From positions 1 to 5,936 of the forward strand of contig JAEZNF010000127.1 of NCBI GenBank assembly GCA_023441845.1: a stretch of DNA of 5,936 nucleotides, read 5' to 3'. This DNA is from Bacillota bacterium. Its GTDB lineage: Bacteria; Bacillota; Clostridia; Acetivibrionales; DSM-2933. Numbering within the stretch: the first letter of the stretch is position 1; every line of letters starts with the position of its first letter. The notes beneath the pieces were generated by a model. The model ran no database searches. It saw nothing but the letters and a program-made list of their open reading frames with translations, and was not told where the DNA came from. Of the stretch, positions 1 to 5,429 are shown one piece after another. Made by a program: the position numbers and the translations under genes.

Positions 1-1
1 T

Positions 2-664
2 AATTCAGGCAATTCCAGTTTGAAGCTTGGGGACAAGGAAAGTGACAACAACAAAAAGCTGGAATACTATCAAAAGGCTCTTGAAACCTACAAGCAGGGA
101 ATTCTTAAGTTTCCGGAGAATGTAAGTTTAAAGTATAATTACGAGTACGTCAAAAATAAAATAGATGAACTGCAGAAAAATAACCCTGATAATCAGCAAA
201 ACCAGCAGAATCAGGACAACCAACAGGATAAGCAAAACCAGGACGACAAGAAGGATGGACAGAGCCAGGACGATCAGAAAGAAAATCAGGAAAACGAGCA
301 GGATACAGAGAACCAGGACGATAAAAAAGACGGTCAGAACCAGGATAATAAACAAAACCAAGAGGGACAGGAAAACAAGCAAAATCAACAGGATGAAAAA
401 GCACAGCAAAACAATCAGGGTGCACAGGCAGGAAGTACCCCAAGTAAGGATAACGAAGAGCAAGATCAGACTTCAAAGGATGAGAAGTCCGGAGATAAAA
501 AGTCTGACGGTTCAGCATTGAATCAATCGGATCAGACAGGAAATAAACAGGACGACAGTGAGATTGCGCAGGTGCTGCAGATGCTTGAAAGACAGGAAGA
601 AGACAGCCTAAAAAATAATCAAACTATAAAAGACAGTGGTAAGGGTGAGGAAAATGACTGGTAG
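2..664 (+). CDS. BatC-like TPR protein, C-terminal part (5' end outside window)
   Basis: The frame is open from the first complete codon at position 2, so the real start lies upstream; the TTG at 20 has no ribosome binding site and is internal. The visible 220 codons begin with the end of a tetratricopeptide repeat (YYQKALETYKQGILKFPEN, then a second helix ending in KNKIDELQK). From about 179 the protein turns into a long hydrophilic Gln/Asn/Asp/Lys-rich low-complexity tail, then recovers a short ordered end: VLQMLERQEEDSLKNNQ, finishing in Asp-Trp. In the Bat family, BatC-type TPR proteins commonly end this way, with a QxLExQExxSLKNNQ-like helix and a terminal DW. BatD follows with an 11-bp overlap, supporting one operon and translational coupling. 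The likely role is a scaffold or partner in the membrane-associated Bat complex. The upstream part may carry a von Willebrand A domain or signal anchor, which cannot be judged here. Confidence 0.85.
   Translation, partial: NSGNSSLKLGDKESDNNKKLEYYQKALETYKQGILKFPENVSLKYNYEYVKNKIDELQKNNPDNQQNQQNQDNQQDKQNQDDKKDGQSQDDQKENQENEQDTENQDDKKDGQNQDNKQNQEGQENKQNQQDEKAQQNNQGAQAGSTPSKDNEEQDQTSKDEKSGDKKSDGSALNQSDQTGNKQDDSEIAQVLQMLERQEEDSLKNNQTIKDSGKGEENDW
179..475 (+). repeat. Gln/Asn/Asp-rich low-complexity coding tract with imperfect direct repeats
   Basis: This tract encodes mostly Q, N, D, K and E, built from CAG/CAA, AAC/AAT and GAC/GAT codons. The best internal repeat is a 12-residue unit NQDDKKDGQxQD at 236-271 and again at 311-346, a 75-bp period, with several synonymous differences between the copies. 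The protein unit is therefore conserved better than the DNA, which suggests an older duplication kept at the protein level. It probably forms an extended, disordered linker between the TPR and the C-terminal helix. Confidence 0.8.
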
Positions 665-2330
665 AAAATTAAAAACAAAGGTTTTTTCCATATTATTAAT
701 AGCGATATATGTTGTTATGTTGATGAAAGTTGGTGTTTATGCAAAAACTCCTGAATTCCGGCTTGAAATAGATACCCCTGATCTCCCGAAAGGTGGAACT
801 GCCGGTCTGGTTTTAGCGATGGTAAATGCAGATGGCGCGGAAATAGAGAGTATTACAGGGGCGGAGAATTTCGATATTGCTTCAAAGGGGACTTCTTCTT
901 TATCGAGGAATATTAACGGAGATGCAACCATTGAACTGGATTATAATTTTGTAATTAGGCCTAAGAATACCGGGAAGTTTACCCTTCAGGGAAACGTGAG
1001 ATATAACGGCAATACTTATAAGACAAATGAGGTTCAGGTTAAAGTCACCGAGAATGATAACAATGCTAAGGGAGATGCCGAAGAGGTGTTTGTAAAAACG
1101 CTTCTTTCAAACAATGAGATTTATTTCGGACAGAAAACTGCTTTGTCATACGAGCTATATTCCCGGTATAGTATTGAAGACTACGGTTTTAAAGATAAAT
1201 TTGAAATAAAGGATTTTATCAGCAAGGAAATTTCTCAGGACAATCTAAAGGCCAAATATGAATATATTGGCGGAAATAAATATGTTAAATATGAAGTGAA
1301 AAAACTGTTCATTTCACCCATAAAAACAGGTAAATTCAATATCCCGGAATACAATTTCCAGGCTAACGTCATTACCAGAGGAGGGTTCTTTAATTCTTCC
1401 ACACCGGTTGATTTGAAAACCGAGGCAAAGGAGATAACTGTAAAGCCGCTGCCCCAGGCCAATAAGCCGGCCGATTTTTCAGGGATTGTAGGGAAATTAA
1501 AACTGGAGTCAAAGTACAGCAGGCAGGAAGTCAATTATGGAGATTCAATAAACCTTCAGATTACGGCTTCAGGAAATTGCAACCTTGATGAGGTCAAGAA
1601 AATTGTAAGTGACAATATTCCCGGATTTTCAGTTTACCAGACAGTAAAGAATGCCGAAGAAAGCCTTGAAAACAGTCAGTATAATGCAAAAAAAGAGTTT
1701 GAAATAATACTGATTCCAGAGAAAAACGGAAATGTGAAGATTGAGCCCATGTACGTATCCTACTTTAACCCTGAATCGGGCAGCTATGAAAGGGCAGAGA
1801 TTCCCGGCTCAACTATTACGGTAAAGGGTGATGCCCCACAGGTTCAGTCAGGTAAATTCGATTCCGGTTCTTCCAATACCAAAGTTGAAACGGTAAAAAT
1901 CAGTCAGGTGGATTATGCGCCGAGGAGTGAAGGTTATTTGACTATTCAGTTAAATAAATCACATTTGCTCATCGGCTTAGGTATATTTGCAATTATAGTG
2001 GTCATGGCTGTTTTATTGTTAATAATGTTTAAATTCCGCAGGAAACAGGATAAAAAGCTCAAGGAAGTTTACAAACAAATAAAAAACTCCGATAATATAA
2101 ATGACGTCTACAACCTTTTTAACAATATGATGAAGCACTGTTTCAATATAAGTTTAAAAGCCAGTTCAGAGAGTGACATTAAAAACAGGCTTGCAGGTCA
2201 TAAAATTGTCGAGCCGGTACTCGAAGTCATGAATTATATGGAAGATGAAAATCGCCATACCGATAAAACCGGGGTGTATCTCAAGGATAAAATAAAGGAT
2301 ATTTACCGGATTCTTCAAACCGGGAGATGA
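654..2330 (+). CDS. batD: BatD-like aerotolerance-operon protein, exported and membrane-anchored
   Basis: This is a 558-residue protein from the ATG at 654. That start is preceded by GGGTGAGG ending 3 bases before it and is followed by a good signal peptide: basic MTGRKLKTK, a hydrophobic core at about 10-24, and a likely cleavage after VYA at residue 30. The frame is open upstream to a GTG at 636, which lacks a better ribosome binding site. The ectodomain (about 31-436) is a series of beta-rich segments typical of the BatD family, including the early 'FRLEIDTPDLPKGG' and 'FVIRPKNTGKFTL' stretches and a later 'FEIILIPEKNGNVKI' segment. One transmembrane helix (about 438-460) is followed by basic RRK residues and a cytoplasmic tail of about 95 residues. 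It overlaps the TPR gene by 11 bp and is the last gene of the operon here. The Bat proteins are linked to aerotolerance and envelope integrity, but their biochemistry is poorly defined; the assignment rests on fold pattern and context. Confidence 0.85.
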   Translation: MTGRKLKTKVFSILLIAIYVVMLMKVGVYAKTPEFRLEIDTPDLPKGGTAGLVLAMVNADGAEIESITGAENFDIASKGTSSLSRNINGDATIELDYNFVIRPKNTGKFTLQGNVRYNGNTYKTNEVQVKVTENDNNAKGDAEEVFVKTLLSNNEIYFGQKTALSYELYSRYSIEDYGFKDKFEIKDFISKEISQDNLKAKYEYIGGNKYVKYEVKKLFISPIKTGKFNIPEYNFQANVITRGGFFNSSTPVDLKTEAKEITVKPLPQANKPADFSGIVGKLKLESKYSRQEVNYGDSINLQITASGNCNLDEVKKIVSDNIPGFSVYQTVKNAEESLENSQYNAKKEFEIILIPEKNGNVKIEPMYVSYFNPESGSYERAEIPGSTITVKGDAPQVQSGKFDSGSSNTKVETVKISQVDYAPRSEGYLTIQLNKSHLLIGLGIFAIIVVMAVLLLIMFKFRRKQDKKLKEVYKQIKNSDNINDVYNLFNNMMKHCFNISLKASSESDIKNRLAGHKIVEPVLEVMNYMEDENRHTDKTGVYLKDKIKDIYRILQTGR

Positions 2331-2520
2331 CAGTATTTCGGATTTCAATTTGATAGACTTCCTAAATGACTGTAGAGGTACTGCTGGGATTTCCGGCAAA
2401 ACCCGCGTTAAAGACTTGAAAATAACTTGCTTATATTGGCATTGCCGGAGTCGTAAGTGCAAAGCGGATCTATTACAACAGGTAGTAACTGATTTAAAGC
2501 AGGGAGAAAAGATTCGCGGT
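2331..2520. other. Intergenic gap between convergent genes, with an inverted repeat and a startless open frame
   Basis: No complete gene is visible. On the plus strand one frame stays open from 2296, inside the end of batD, to a TGA at 2527-2529. It reads DFNLIDFLNDCRGTAG, then a segment with three spaced cysteines (CLYWHCRSRKC), then LLQQVVTDLKQGEKIRG. It has no ATG or GTG start with a ribosome binding site and matches no family I recognise. It may be the remnant of a gene or chance. An 8-bp inverted repeat, TCCGGCAA at 2392-2399 and TTGCCGGA at 2442-2449, brackets 42 bp. No classical terminator for batD is seen here. Confidence 0.45.
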
Positions 2521-2538
2521 TCATATTGAACCTGAATC
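2503..2538 (-). terminator. Candidate intrinsic terminator overlapping the stop of the minus-strand gene
   Basis: Read on the minus strand, GATTC-A-GGTTCA-ATA-TGAACC-GC-GAATC folds into a two-part stem: 6 bp with a 3-base loop, then 5 bp across a small internal loop. It is followed directly by TTTTCTCCC. The stop codon TGA (2523-2521) lies in the stem, so the hairpin begins within the last codons of the gene. The stem is only moderately GC-rich and the T-run is short, so it may be weak. On the plus strand the same hairpin is followed by AATGATTTTC, which is a poorer terminator for batD. Confidence 0.45.
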
Positions 2539-3327
2539 AATGATTTTCAATATCTTTTTACGATACTCCAATATTTTAAAATTATTTTGCTCATATTTTT
2601 TAAGAGTTAAATCAACACCTTTAATAATGTCATCTTTGCCCTTTTGAGGTGAGTTTGGAGAGTTACCCCAGTTTAAATATGGGACTACGTCAAATTTCCT
2701 ATGAGCATCGGGCTCATTTATACCTGCGCAATAATTGAAAGTTCCCATATTTATAGGATCATTTTCTTCTGTAAGCAGGATGCCGTTTTTGTTATATACC
2801 GCTTCACAAAAGCCTTCCCAGGATACAAACTTTAAATTGTATTCACCGTCATTTCCCTGCATGTGGTAAAGCGAATTTTTTTCCGGGATTAGCTTCCAGC
2901 GTTTTTCTGAGGGAAGCCTGGAGTTCAAATATAATAATTCATTTAAACTTTTCGGCACTTTATTTAACCTGTTCCTAAAGTAATGTGTACGAACATCTAC
3001 ATAACCTATCTTATAAACAAGAGAGCTTACTAATCTATAAAGTCTCAAGTTAGTCTCAGAATCGTTATTATCAATTTCTCCAACGTTTTTTTCAACATCT
3101 TTCATAATGCGATTCAAGGCTGTTTTGGCCCCCTTTCTTTTAGCTGTTTCGGATATATCATTTACATATTTGGGGCTTCCTATATTGGGTTTTTGGGTTG
3201 ATAACTCTTTAATAAAAATTATATTGTGACTCTGAAGCTTCAAATTTTCAGATATGGGTCTAACATGTATGCATTCGTAAAAAAGAAATATAATAAAAAC
3301 AAGTAATGTTATACTTTTCTTATTCAT
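2521..3327 (-). CDS. Exported or membrane-anchored protein of unknown function
   Basis: This 268-residue protein starts at an ATG (3327-3325) with a strong GGAGGGGG site 7 bases upstream. The N-terminus is a short basic start (MNKK) and a hydrophobic core at residues 6-17, ending in Tyr-Glu-Cys. Cys19 lacks a proper lipobox because Glu sits at -1, so the protein is more likely secreted or held by an uncleaved signal anchor than a lipoprotein. The middle (about 60-140) is helical and charged. The C-terminal half is the most distinctive: GEYNLKFVSWEGFCEAVYN (about 161-179), NDPINMGTFNYC (189-200) and HRKFDVVPYLNWGN (209-222), ending in a Lys-rich helix. I have only a vague recollection of similar C-terminal blocks in uncharacterised bacterial proteins and cannot name a family. 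It stands alone, convergent with batD and divergent from the GntR operon, which fits an accessory gene. Confidence 0.75.
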   Translation of the reverse strand: MNKKSITLLVFIIFLFYECIHVRPISENLKLQSHNIIFIKELSTQKPNIGSPKYVNDISETAKRKGAKTALNRIMKDVEKNVGEIDNNDSETNLRLYRLVSSLVYKIGYVDVRTHYFRNRLNKVPKSLNELLYLNSRLPSEKRWKLIPEKNSLYHMQGNDGEYNLKFVSWEGFCEAVYNKNGILLTEENDPINMGTFNYCAGINEPDAHRKFDVVPYLNWGNSPNSPQKGKDDIIKGVDLTLKKYEQNNFKILEYRKKILKIIDSGSI

Positions 3328-3455
3328 AATAGTTCCCCCTCCACTTATTCTATTATGTCTAATAATTCAATAAAAATTGCGAGGCAGATTTTTTTGACAG
3401 TCCAAACTATTTTTGTCCCGAATACCTTATTTCTCTTCTTTAAGGGCATAATAAT

Positions 3456-3474
3456 ACCACAAATTTTCTGTGGT
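3456..3474. promoter_or_regulatory. Small inverted repeat upstream of the GntR promoter
   Basis: ACCACA (3456-3461) and TGTGGT (3469-3474) form a 6-bp perfect inverted repeat around a 7-base centre. It ends 14 bp before the -35 box of the GntR promoter. It lacks a T-tract on either side, so it is not a terminator. A binding site for a second regulator is possible but unproven. Confidence 0.25.
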
Positions 3475-3488
3475 GATTGTCCGTTATC

Positions 3489-3517
3489 TTGACATTACGA
3501 CATAACTGTTATATTAT
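3489..3517 (+). promoter_or_regulatory. Sigma-A promoter of the GntR/DUF1648 operon
   Basis: A perfect -35 box TTGACA (3489-3494) is separated by exactly 17 bp from a -10 box TATTAT (3512-3517), five of six matches to TATAAT. Transcription should start near 3523-3525, giving a leader of about 35 bases before the TTG start of the regulator. The -10 box and the predicted start lie inside the large palindrome described separately, so a bound repressor would block RNA polymerase directly. Confidence 0.85.
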
Positions 3518-3534
3518 ATATATAACAGTTATGT
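3500..3534. promoter_or_regulatory. Palindromic operator, probably for the adjacent GntR regulator
   Basis: Perfect 15-base arms, ACATAACTGTTATAT (3500-3514) and ATATAACAGTTATGT (3520-3534), flank the 5-base centre TATAT. Each arm contains an 11-bp box that is itself palindromic: ATAACTGTTAT at 3502-3512 and ATAACAGTTAT at 3522-3532, spaced 20 bp centre to centre, about two helical turns. Further GTTAT/ATAAC half-sites lie at 3483-3487, 3533-3537 and 3540-3544. YtrA-type GntR regulators usually bind inverted repeats in their own promoter. The position over the -10 box and start site points to autorepression, which is inference. Confidence 0.8.
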
Positions 3535-3545
3535 TATTTATAACA

Positions 3546-3556
3546 AAGGTGGTGAT
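3546..3556 (+). promoter_or_regulatory. Ribosome binding site that fixes the TTG start of the GntR gene
   Basis: AAGGTGGTGAT differs by one base from the full anti-16S complement AAGGAGGTGAT. The GGTGG core ends 7 bases before TTG at 3560. There is no ATG in frame nearby at a proper distance, and the encoded N-terminus (MFLKLDLQSETPIYMQ) is where YtrA-type regulators normally begin. Confidence 0.8.
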
Positions 3557-3559
3557 AGG

Positions 3560-3958
3560 TTGTTTTTGAAGTTGGATTTACAATCGGAGACGCCAATCTA
3601 TATGCAGTTAAAAATGCAAATAATCGAAGGTATGGCTACAGGTCAGCTAGCGCCTGGAGAGCCGCTTCCTTCTGTTAGACAACTTGCTGCGGATTTGGGT
3701 ATTAATCTCCATACTGTCAACAAAGCATATACTCTTTTAAAACATGATGGTTTTATAATAATTCACAGGCAAAAGGGTGTTGTGGTTAATTCAGAAAATA
3801 GCCTTAAGGTTTCAGATGAATACCTTGCCCAGCTCAAAAGCAGTATGAGACATATTATTGCCGAGGCCTTTTGTAGAGGTATGGAAGTTGATGAGTTCAA
3901 CAAGGTTTGCAGAGATATTTTTTACGAGTTTGGTAATGCAGGAGGTAAAAACCTATGA
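3560..3958 (+). CDS. GntR-family transcriptional regulator, YtrA type
   Basis: This 132-residue DNA-binding protein has the usual length of the YtrA subfamily, which keeps the GntR winged helix but has only a short helical C-terminal dimerisation segment in place of a large effector domain. The winged helix spans about 8-77: TPIYMQLKMQIIEGMATGQL, then LPSVRQLAADLGINLHTVNKAY, where 'PSVRQLA' and 'NLHTVNKAY' are the classic GntR helix-turn-helix residues, then the wing GFIIIHRQKGVVV. Residues 84-125 form the C-terminal helices. It starts at TTG, with a near-perfect ribosome binding site. Its stop overlaps the next ATG (ATGA), so the two genes are co-translated. It probably represses its own operon through the palindrome at 3500-3534. 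YtrA-type regulators are often paired with ABC transporters and respond to cell-wall antibiotics or peptides; here the partner is a DUF1648 membrane protein, and the signal is unknown. Confidence 0.93.
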   Translation: MFLKLDLQSETPIYMQLKMQIIEGMATGQLAPGEPLPSVRQLAADLGINLHTVNKAYTLLKHDGFIIIHRQKGVVVNSENSLKVSDEYLAQLKSSMRHIIAEAFCRGMEVDEFNKVCRDIFYEFGNAGGKNL

Positions 3959-5082
3959 GTACTTTTGTTATGCTGATGCTTTTTGCTATAAGCTATGTCC
4001 CTACATTAATTATAATTGCGGTAACTCCATATATAACAAGAAAAACCGAAGTCTTTGGAGTGAGTATTCCCAAAGAGGAACAATTCAATCCAGAGATTAT
4101 GAAGATAAAAAAGGAATATCTGAAAAGAACCCTTCTATTAGGAGGATTGCTTTGTGCGGTATCATTACTGATGGTTTTGTTTACTCCAAATGATATAGCC
4201 TTTTTATTCCTTCCTGTAGGTACTCTATTACTGCTGGTGATAATGTATGCCTTTTATTTAAGGAGCCATAACAAGGTGAAGTCTTTAAAGTCAGAAATGA
4301 GATGGATGAATGACAGAGCCCAAATTGTAATGGTAGATACCGGTTTCAGGAATAAAAGGGTTATGGCCTCTCCATTGTGGTTTGGACTGTATGCATTGGT
4401 AATTACCATCACAATAGTGTTAAATTATGCAATGTACGATACACTGCCCGGCAAAATACCCATGCACTGGAATATCCGCGGCGAAGTGGACAGATGGGTA
4501 ACAAAATCGTATAAAGCTTTATTATTCGTACCCGCTGTCCAGGCTTTTATGACGATCATTATGGTATATAGTTATTGGTTAATCGGAAAATCAAAGCAGG
4601 CTATCGATCCTGCATCTCCGGAGATATCAACCGAACAAAACCGCAGGTTCAGGTATAGATGGTCGTTATATATGATTATCACCGGATTGGTTTTATTAAT
4701 AATGTTCGGAGCCATGCAATTATTTACATTCGGTCTTATAAAGAATCAATGGGTCATTATGGGACTTCCGCTTGTTGTAGGTTTAGGGATAGCACTTTCG
4801 TCAATAATACTATCTTTAACTACAGGTCAGGGAGGAAGCAGGCTGTATATAAAGAAGACCGGTGATGCTGCCGAAAGTAAGGTGGTCAGAAGGGATGAGG
4901 ATAAGTATTGGAAGCTCGGCTTGTTTTATTTCAACCCTGATGACCCCTCGTTTATTGTCGAGAAAAGGTTTGGGATAGGCTGGACTAATAACTGGGCTCG
5001 ACCTATATCCTGGGTACTTACAATTGGTTTGATAGTATTTATAATAGGTTTTACAGTAATTACTGCAATTTTAGCAGAATAA
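3955..5082 (+). CDS. Multi-pass membrane protein with DUF1648 (SdpI-like) and DUF5808-like segments
   Basis: This 375-residue protein has about eight predicted membrane helices (near 5-26, 59-76, 80-101, 141-161, 187-210, 236-257, 267-289 and 351-373). The DUF1648 signature lies just after helix four: 'LPGKIPMHWNIRGEVDRWVT' at 164-183, with the hallmark IPMHW, G and DRW residues. Near the C-terminus, 'YWKLGLFYFNPDDPSFIVEK' (318-337) followed by RFGIGWTNNWARP matches the DUF5808 type of ending. DUF1648 is found in SdpI, the immunity and signalling protein against the SDP killing factor of Bacillus subtilis, and in many uncharacterised envelope proteins. The start overlaps the regulator stop by 4 bp, with GGAGG 9 bases upstream. 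I infer a role in sensing or resisting envelope stress or a peptide toxin. It is longer than SdpI (about 200 residues), and I do not see the SdpI C-terminal domain. Confidence 0.9.
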   Translation: MSTFVMLMLFAISYVPTLIIIAVTPYITRKTEVFGVSIPKEEQFNPEIMKIKKEYLKRTLLLGGLLCAVSLLMVLFTPNDIAFLFLPVGTLLLLVIMYAFYLRSHNKVKSLKSEMRWMNDRAQIVMVDTGFRNKRVMASPLWFGLYALVITITIVLNYAMYDTLPGKIPMHWNIRGEVDRWVTKSYKALLFVPAVQAFMTIIMVYSYWLIGKSKQAIDPASPEISTEQNRRFRYRWSLYMIITGLVLLIMFGAMQLFTFGLIKNQWVIMGLPLVVGLGIALSSIILSLTTGQGGSRLYIKKTGDAAESKVVRRDEDKYWKLGLFYFNPDDPSFIVEKRFGIGWTNNWARPISWVLTIGLIVFIIGFTVITAILAE

Positions 5083-5189
5083 TAAGAAAGGGAAGTGATA
5101 CAGGTATACTTAATGTGTGAAATAATTATAGGTGAAAAAGATTTATCTTGGCGGAAGCCTTAGCGCTAATATAGCAATTATACCTTTCC
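5083..5189 (+). other. Spacer after the DUF1648 gene, no supported gene
   Basis: No clear terminator follows the stop at 5082. The only notable element is a 10-bp palindrome TTAGCGCTAA (5160-5169) with no T-run. Two very short frames start at ATG 5113 (16 codons, MCEIIIGEKDLSWRKP) and at a GTG near 5132 (about 27 codons); neither has convincing support as a gene. Confidence 0.5.
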
Positions 5190-5190
5190 T

Positions 5191-5408
5191 ATGGCTATCA
5201 GATTTCAGAAAGTAAAACATGGAGGAGAAAATGAATATATAGTTACAAAATGATGGATAATGCGGGATATCCTGTTCGCATCGCTCTATCGGGTGAAAGC
5301 ACTGCGGCTCAGGGAATTAAGGAACTTTTGCCTTCGCATGACTAGGTGGTAAACAAAGCGCAGAATAAGTTGGAACATCTTTGGATAGAATGCGTCAATA
5401 ATATATAA
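5191..5408 (+). pseudogene. Probable decayed gene remnant of unknown family (one frameshift, one stop)
   Basis: From ATG 5191 the frame reads MAIRFQKVKHGGENEYIVTK and stops at TGA 5251. One frame back, from 5250, protein-like sequence continues directly: MMDNAGYPVRIALSGESTAA then QGIKELLPSHD, interrupted by TAG at 5343, then VVNKAQNKLEHLWIECVNNI to TAA at 5406-5408. The switch falls at the A-run in ACAAAATG, as expected from loss of one A. Restoring that base and reading through the TAG gives one continuous protein of about 72 residues with natural composition. A GGAGG at 5221-5225 is followed by an ATG giving only three codons. I do not recognise the family. Because no homologue was compared, chance cannot be excluded. 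Confidence 0.45.
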
Positions 5409-5413
5409 AACTT

Positions 5414-5423
5414 AGGGGGGGTG
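5414..5423 (+). promoter_or_regulatory. G-rich ribosome binding site fixing the TTG start of the lipoprotein
   Basis: AGGGGGGGTG contains seven consecutive G residues. It lies at the right distance for TTG at 5430, with 8 bases between the end of the G-run and the start. An in-frame GTG at 5421 overlaps the G-run and is too close to be the start. The minus-strand gene at 3327 uses a similar G-rich site, GGAGGGGG. Confidence 0.65.
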
Positions 5424-5429
5424 TTTGAA

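Noticed and set aside
128..518. Long open frames on the minus strand and in the third plus frame across the TPR protein tail
   Set aside because: They are shadows of the biased Q/N/D codons: the minus frames give Leu/Ile/Val- or Pro/Phe-rich sequences without ribosome binding sites.
636..653. GTG at 636 as the start of batD
   Set aside because: The ATG at 654 has a ribosome binding site just upstream and gives a better signal peptide; the upstream codons lie in the TPR gene.
3352..3380. Minus-strand promoter for the orphan exported gene (CATAAT as -10)
   Set aside because: The hexamer 17 bp upstream is GCAATT, a poor -35 box. A promoter must exist nearby, but none can be supported.
3394..3399. 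Second TTGACA on the plus strand as another promoter
   Set aside because: No -10-like hexamer lies 16-18 bp downstream (CCCGAA at the 17-bp position).
3858..4193. Plus-strand open frame of 111 codons across the GntR/DUF1648 junction
   Set aside because: It overlaps two well-supported genes in another frame and has no recognisable features or ribosome binding site.
5343..5345. In-frame TAG as a recoded (pyrrolysine) codon
   Set aside because: There is no other sign of recoding, and a frameshift just upstream makes ordinary gene decay the simpler reading.
5381..5409. Promoter TTGGAT-N17-TATAAA for the final lipoprotein
   Set aside because: The -35 box matches only three of six bases, and the start site would fall at or inside the ribosome binding site.
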